Source of the DNA: Streptomyces sp. B1I3
GTDB lineage: Bacteria > Actinomycetota > Actinomycetes > Streptomycetales > Streptomycetaceae
DNA length: 64,000 nt
Assembly: GCF_030816615.1 (NCBI RefSeq)
Contig: NZ_JAUSYD010000001.1
Coordinates: 7,400,501-7,464,500 of the forward strand
Direction: 5' to 3'
Positions 61,757 through 64,000 of the stretch are shown here, in pieces. Position 1 is the first letter of the stretch. Every line of letters begins with the position of its first letter. Both the position numbers and the translations under genes were made by a program. The notes beneath the pieces were generated by a model that worked only from the letters and a program-made list of their open reading frames with translations, had not been told where the DNA came from and searched no databases.

Positions 61757-63454
61757 AGGGCTTGCAGATCATCAAGGTGTTGCTTCCCGCCCCATGGCTC
61801 GTTGATGTGGTATGCGCATCCCAGATGAGATCCGTACCCAACTCGCCGTGAAGTTCGTGGTGTTGTTCCCGCATCTCAACGAGCGGCAACGACGGCTGCT
61901 GATGGCTGCAGAGGCCCGAGGGCTCGGGCACGGTGGTGTACGGGCCGTCGCGCGGGCAGCCTCGGTGAGTGAGACCACGGTGCGCAAGGGGGTGTTCGAG
62001 TTGGAGGCCGGTGAGGAGCCTCTGGGGCGGGTGCGGAGGCCGGGCGGAGGCCGCAGGAGAGTCGCAGACCTTGATCCGGGGCTGCGGCCGGCACTGCTGG
62101 CGCTGGTCGAACCGGACGAGCGCGGTGATCCGATGTCACCGCTTCGGTGGACGGTGAGATCGACCCGAATGCTCGCGCGGGAGCTCAACCGGGCCGGGCA
62201 CCGGGTCAGTGCCGACACCGTGGGCGACCTGCTGCGGGAGGAAGGCTTCAGCCTGCAGGCCAACGCAAAGACGATCGAGGGGACCCAGCATCCGGACCGC
62301 GATGCCCAGTTCCACCATCTCAACGAGCAGGCCCGCGATCACCGGGACACCGGCCAGCCGGTGATCAGCGTGGACACCAAGAAGAAGGAGCTTGTCGGCG
62401 AGTTCAGGAACAGCGGCCGCCAGTGGCGTCCCGCAGGTGACCCGGTGCCCGTCAGGGTCCACGACTTCACCGACCCGCAGCTGGGCAAGGCGGTCCCGTA
62501 CGGAATCTACGACCTCGCGGCGAACACCGGCTGGGTCAACGTCGGCACCGATCACGACACCGCCGCGTTCGCCGTGGAATCGATCCGCCGCTGGTGGCAA
62601 GCCAGGGACACACCGCCTACCCGCAGGCGACACGACTGCTCATCACCGCGGACGCGGGCGGCTCGAACGGCTACCGCACCCGGGCTTGGAAACTCGAACT
62701 CGCCCAGCTCGCCGCCGAAACTGGGCTGGTCATCACTGTCTGCCATCTGCCGCCCGGCACATCGAAGTGGAACAAGATCGAGCACCGACTCTTCTCCCAC
62801 ATCACGATGAACTGGCGCGGCCGGCCGCTGGCCAGTCACGAAGTCATCCTCCAGTCCATCGCCGCAACCACCACCCGAACCGGACTACGCGTCACGGCCC
62901 AGCTCGACACCAACACCTACCCGACCGGAGTCCACATTCGTGACGGAGAGATGGCCGCCCTGCCTCTGACCAGGCACTCTTTCCACGGCGACTGGAACTA
63001 CGCCCTCCATCCCCAGCCAGACCCCTCCATCCCGGCGCCCCGAGTACCGCAGACACCGGCCCCGACGTGGAACCAGGCACTACTGTCCGATCCGGCACTG
63101 ACCGGGATGTCCCCACAGCAGCTGGATACCCTCACACAGGCCCTGGCCCCGGAAGGCGATAGCCAGCGGGGCCGCCCGCCCCGGCTCACCTTCCCCGACC
63201 AGGTCCTGGCCACCGTGCTCCACCTGCGGATCGCCCTGGCAGCGGAACCTCTCGCGATGCTGTTTGGCAGCAGCCGGACCGGCATACACCGCACCCTCCT
63301 GAAAATCAGGAGACTGCTGGCGGCACACAACATCACCATCCCGCCGGCGACCACCCCGCCTACCGCCCTGGCGACTCTCCAAGCGCGGGTCCAGGACCGA
63401 AGCAGCTACCCCGACAAGAAGATCAAGACGACGCGTTAATGATCTGCAAGCCCT
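61757..63454 (+). mobile_element. ISAzo13-family insertion sequence with 15-bp perfect ends and TA duplication
   Basis: AGGGCTTGCAGATCA (61757-61771) and its inverse TGATCTGCAAGCCCT (63440-63454) are perfect terminal repeats, flanked by TA on both sides (61755-61756, 63455-63456). Removing the element and one TA restores the host reading frame. Length 1698 bp. Confidence 0.9.
61812..63439 (+). pseudogene. ISAzo13-family transposase, one-base frameshift
   Basis: ATG 61812 gives MRIPDEIRTQLAVKFVVLFP, GGVRAVARAASVSETTVRKG and the catalytic Asp region TGQPVISVDTKKKELVGEFR. At ~62600 (gccaggga, where gcccaggga is expected) the frame shifts. The other frame continues LLITADAGGSNGYRTRAWKL, VITVCHLPPGTSKWNKIEHR (Glu) and FSHITMNWRGRPLASHEVIL. 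It ends QARVQDRSSYPDKKIKTTR. Repaired length about 541 residues. Confidence 0.85.
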
Positions 63455-63566
63455 TAGAGGCAATACCGGTGCTTTAGGTGGTTTTCTGGCGTCTGCTGGT
63501 TGCCTTGGTGGGTGGGGCGAGTGTGATTGCTCTGGTGGGCGGTTGGGGTGGGTTGCGGTGGTGGGT

Positions 63567-64000
63567 GTGCTTGAGGTGCCAGTTATCACGGACCTGCTTG
63601 GTACCCCTACCCAACTCGCCGACGAGGAGGGAACTGTCTCCTGGCACAGCCGCGCCACGATCTGGGGCTCAACTACCTGGACGAAGAAAAGCACCGCCCA
63701 CACACCGCTCCGCTTCCCAGGCCAATATTGCGACCCCGAAACCGGACTTTATTACAATTTCCACTGGCATTACGAACCAGATACAGGGCGATACACCTCA
63801 CCCGACTCTCTCGGCTTGAGCGCCGCCCCAAATCCCTTGGCATATGTCGTCAATCCCCACACCACCTGCGACCCTCTGGGTTTGATGCCCTCGGAGTGCA
63901 AAAAAGTCGCCTACGGCAAGACAAAGGGTGAAGGTCAGGACCTCAAGCGTTCAGCCACAGTGGGCAACGATCAGTGGCAGTTCAACACCGGCCATGGATT
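63567..64000 (+). CDS. RHS-repeat protein, C-terminal core and start of toxin domain (partial, runs off right edge)
   Basis: The open frame reads VPVITDLLGTPTQLADEEGT, SWHSRATIWGSTTW, PLRFPGQYCDPETGLYYNFH and RYTSPDSLGLSAAPNPLAYV, ending NPHTTCDPLGL. This is the hyperconserved RHS core, which ends with the DPLGL autoproteolysis-type boundary. After it a variable region begins (SECKKVAYGKTKGEGQDLKR), where polymorphic toxins carry their effector domain. There is no start: the frame before ~63567 is unrelated, so the gene is truncated at its 5' side by the events around the IS. Confidence 0.8.
   Translation, partial: MLEVPVITDLLGTPTQLADEEGTVSWHSRATIWGSTTWTKKSTAHTPLRFPGQYCDPETGLYYNFHWHYEPDTGRYTSPDSLGLSAAPNPLAYVVNPHTTCDPLGLMPSECKKVAYGKTKGEGQDLKRSATVGNDQWQFNTGHG

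Larger units (their letters stand above)
61037..63477 (+). pseudogene. HEAT/LRR C-terminal part of a STAND-type protein, interrupted by an ISAzo13-family element
   Basis: The frame before the IS has HEAT-like helices (RPRERAELLNLLTASSDKRV, HLLAMACLEHATELDPVVRR, AAVPVLARYRNHSAPGVRIN) and then a leucine-rich ending YLGFYENTLLTDLRPFASLP and SVRNMNL. At 61756 the IS begins. Joining across the TA duplication gives NL-EAIPVL and a stop at 63475-63477. The N-terminal part (NACHT/NTPase domain in relatives) is missing, cut by the upstream transposase region. ATG 61037 is only the first available start. Confidence 0.65.

Noticed and set aside
1-64000. tRNA, rRNA or CRISPR array
   Set aside because: No cloverleaf-like run with CCA-adjacent acceptor, no rRNA sequence, and no spacer-separated identical repeats were seen. 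The tandem arrays present have no spacers of CRISPR size.

Overview
The window is high-GC actinobacterial DNA, almost certainly Streptomyces. Codon use is strongly GC3, GTG and TTG starts are common, and many genes belong to streptomycete families (DUF6461, DUF4265, DUF5958, DUF6879, DUF5753-type XRE regulators, a MobF-relaxase tail). It reads as an accessory region such as a chromosome arm, island or large plasmid, because mobile-element debris fills it. I count transposase genes or remnants of IS5-type (at least seven), IS3, IS256 (two), IS1380, ISAzo13, Tn3 and a Tn7-like TnsABC transposon, plus pieces of several tyrosine and serine recombinases, a MobF relaxase and a replication-relaxation protein. 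No tRNA, rRNA or CRISPR array was seen.

Layout. 1-4.3 kb: EamA transporter end, XRE-cupin regulator, small serine recombinase abutting a truncated integrase, and a divergent YafY-type regulator/alpha-beta hydrolase pair cut in two by a ~575 bp inversion. 4.3-8.6 kb: AlkZ-like gene, a mosaic of fragments, then an intact hydrolase-TetR-membrane protein operon with a twin operator. 8.7-13.1 kb: HEPN/zinc protein, Tn554-like recombinase genes cut by IS5 copy A, a purine tract and a MobF tail. 13.1-25.7 kb: mostly hypotheticals, GH18 protein, SRPBCC, DoxX, VOC and a two-module Lrp/AsnC regulator. 25.7-30 kb: three tandem IS5-type elements, an IS1380 fragment, and an orphan Imm1 protein. 30-35.7 kb: DUF6879 module, secreted protein, a groEL scrap, and a small regulon (XRE/MmyB regulator, SnoaL-like protein, LLM flavin oxidoreductase) sharing an identical operator. 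35.7-41.1 kb: IS256 broken by a Tn7-like end, DUF4265 gene between two arrays of putative TnsB sites, tnsA, decayed tnsB, truncated tnsC, IS5. 41.5-46.6 kb: a 1544-residue secreted protein with a DNRLRE-type front and a C-terminal trypsin-like protease, coupled to a lipoprotein. 46.6-57.3 kb: plasmid-type remnants, VWA protein, IS3, a 1.5 kb gene-poor GC-rich stretch with a 12-bp tandem array, ATP-binding/XRE pair, ATP-dependent DNA ligase, IS5 copy B.

57.3-60.1 kb is the most interesting part. It is a visibly AT-richer three-gene cassette between two IS elements, encoding a 75-residue peptide with a Cys-Lys-Cys...Cys tail, a radical SAM/SPASM-like enzyme and a helical-repeat partner, which looks like an uncharacterised RiPP pathway. 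60.1-64 kb: another transposase, a HEAT/LRR (STAND-type) gene interrupted by an ISAzo13-family element with a clear TA duplication, and the C-terminal end of an RHS protein running off the window.

Many genes carry single-base frameshifts, often in short homopolymers, and several remnants carry in-frame amber codons. Decay of horizontally acquired DNA explains this, but sequencing error cannot be excluded for the homopolymer cases.
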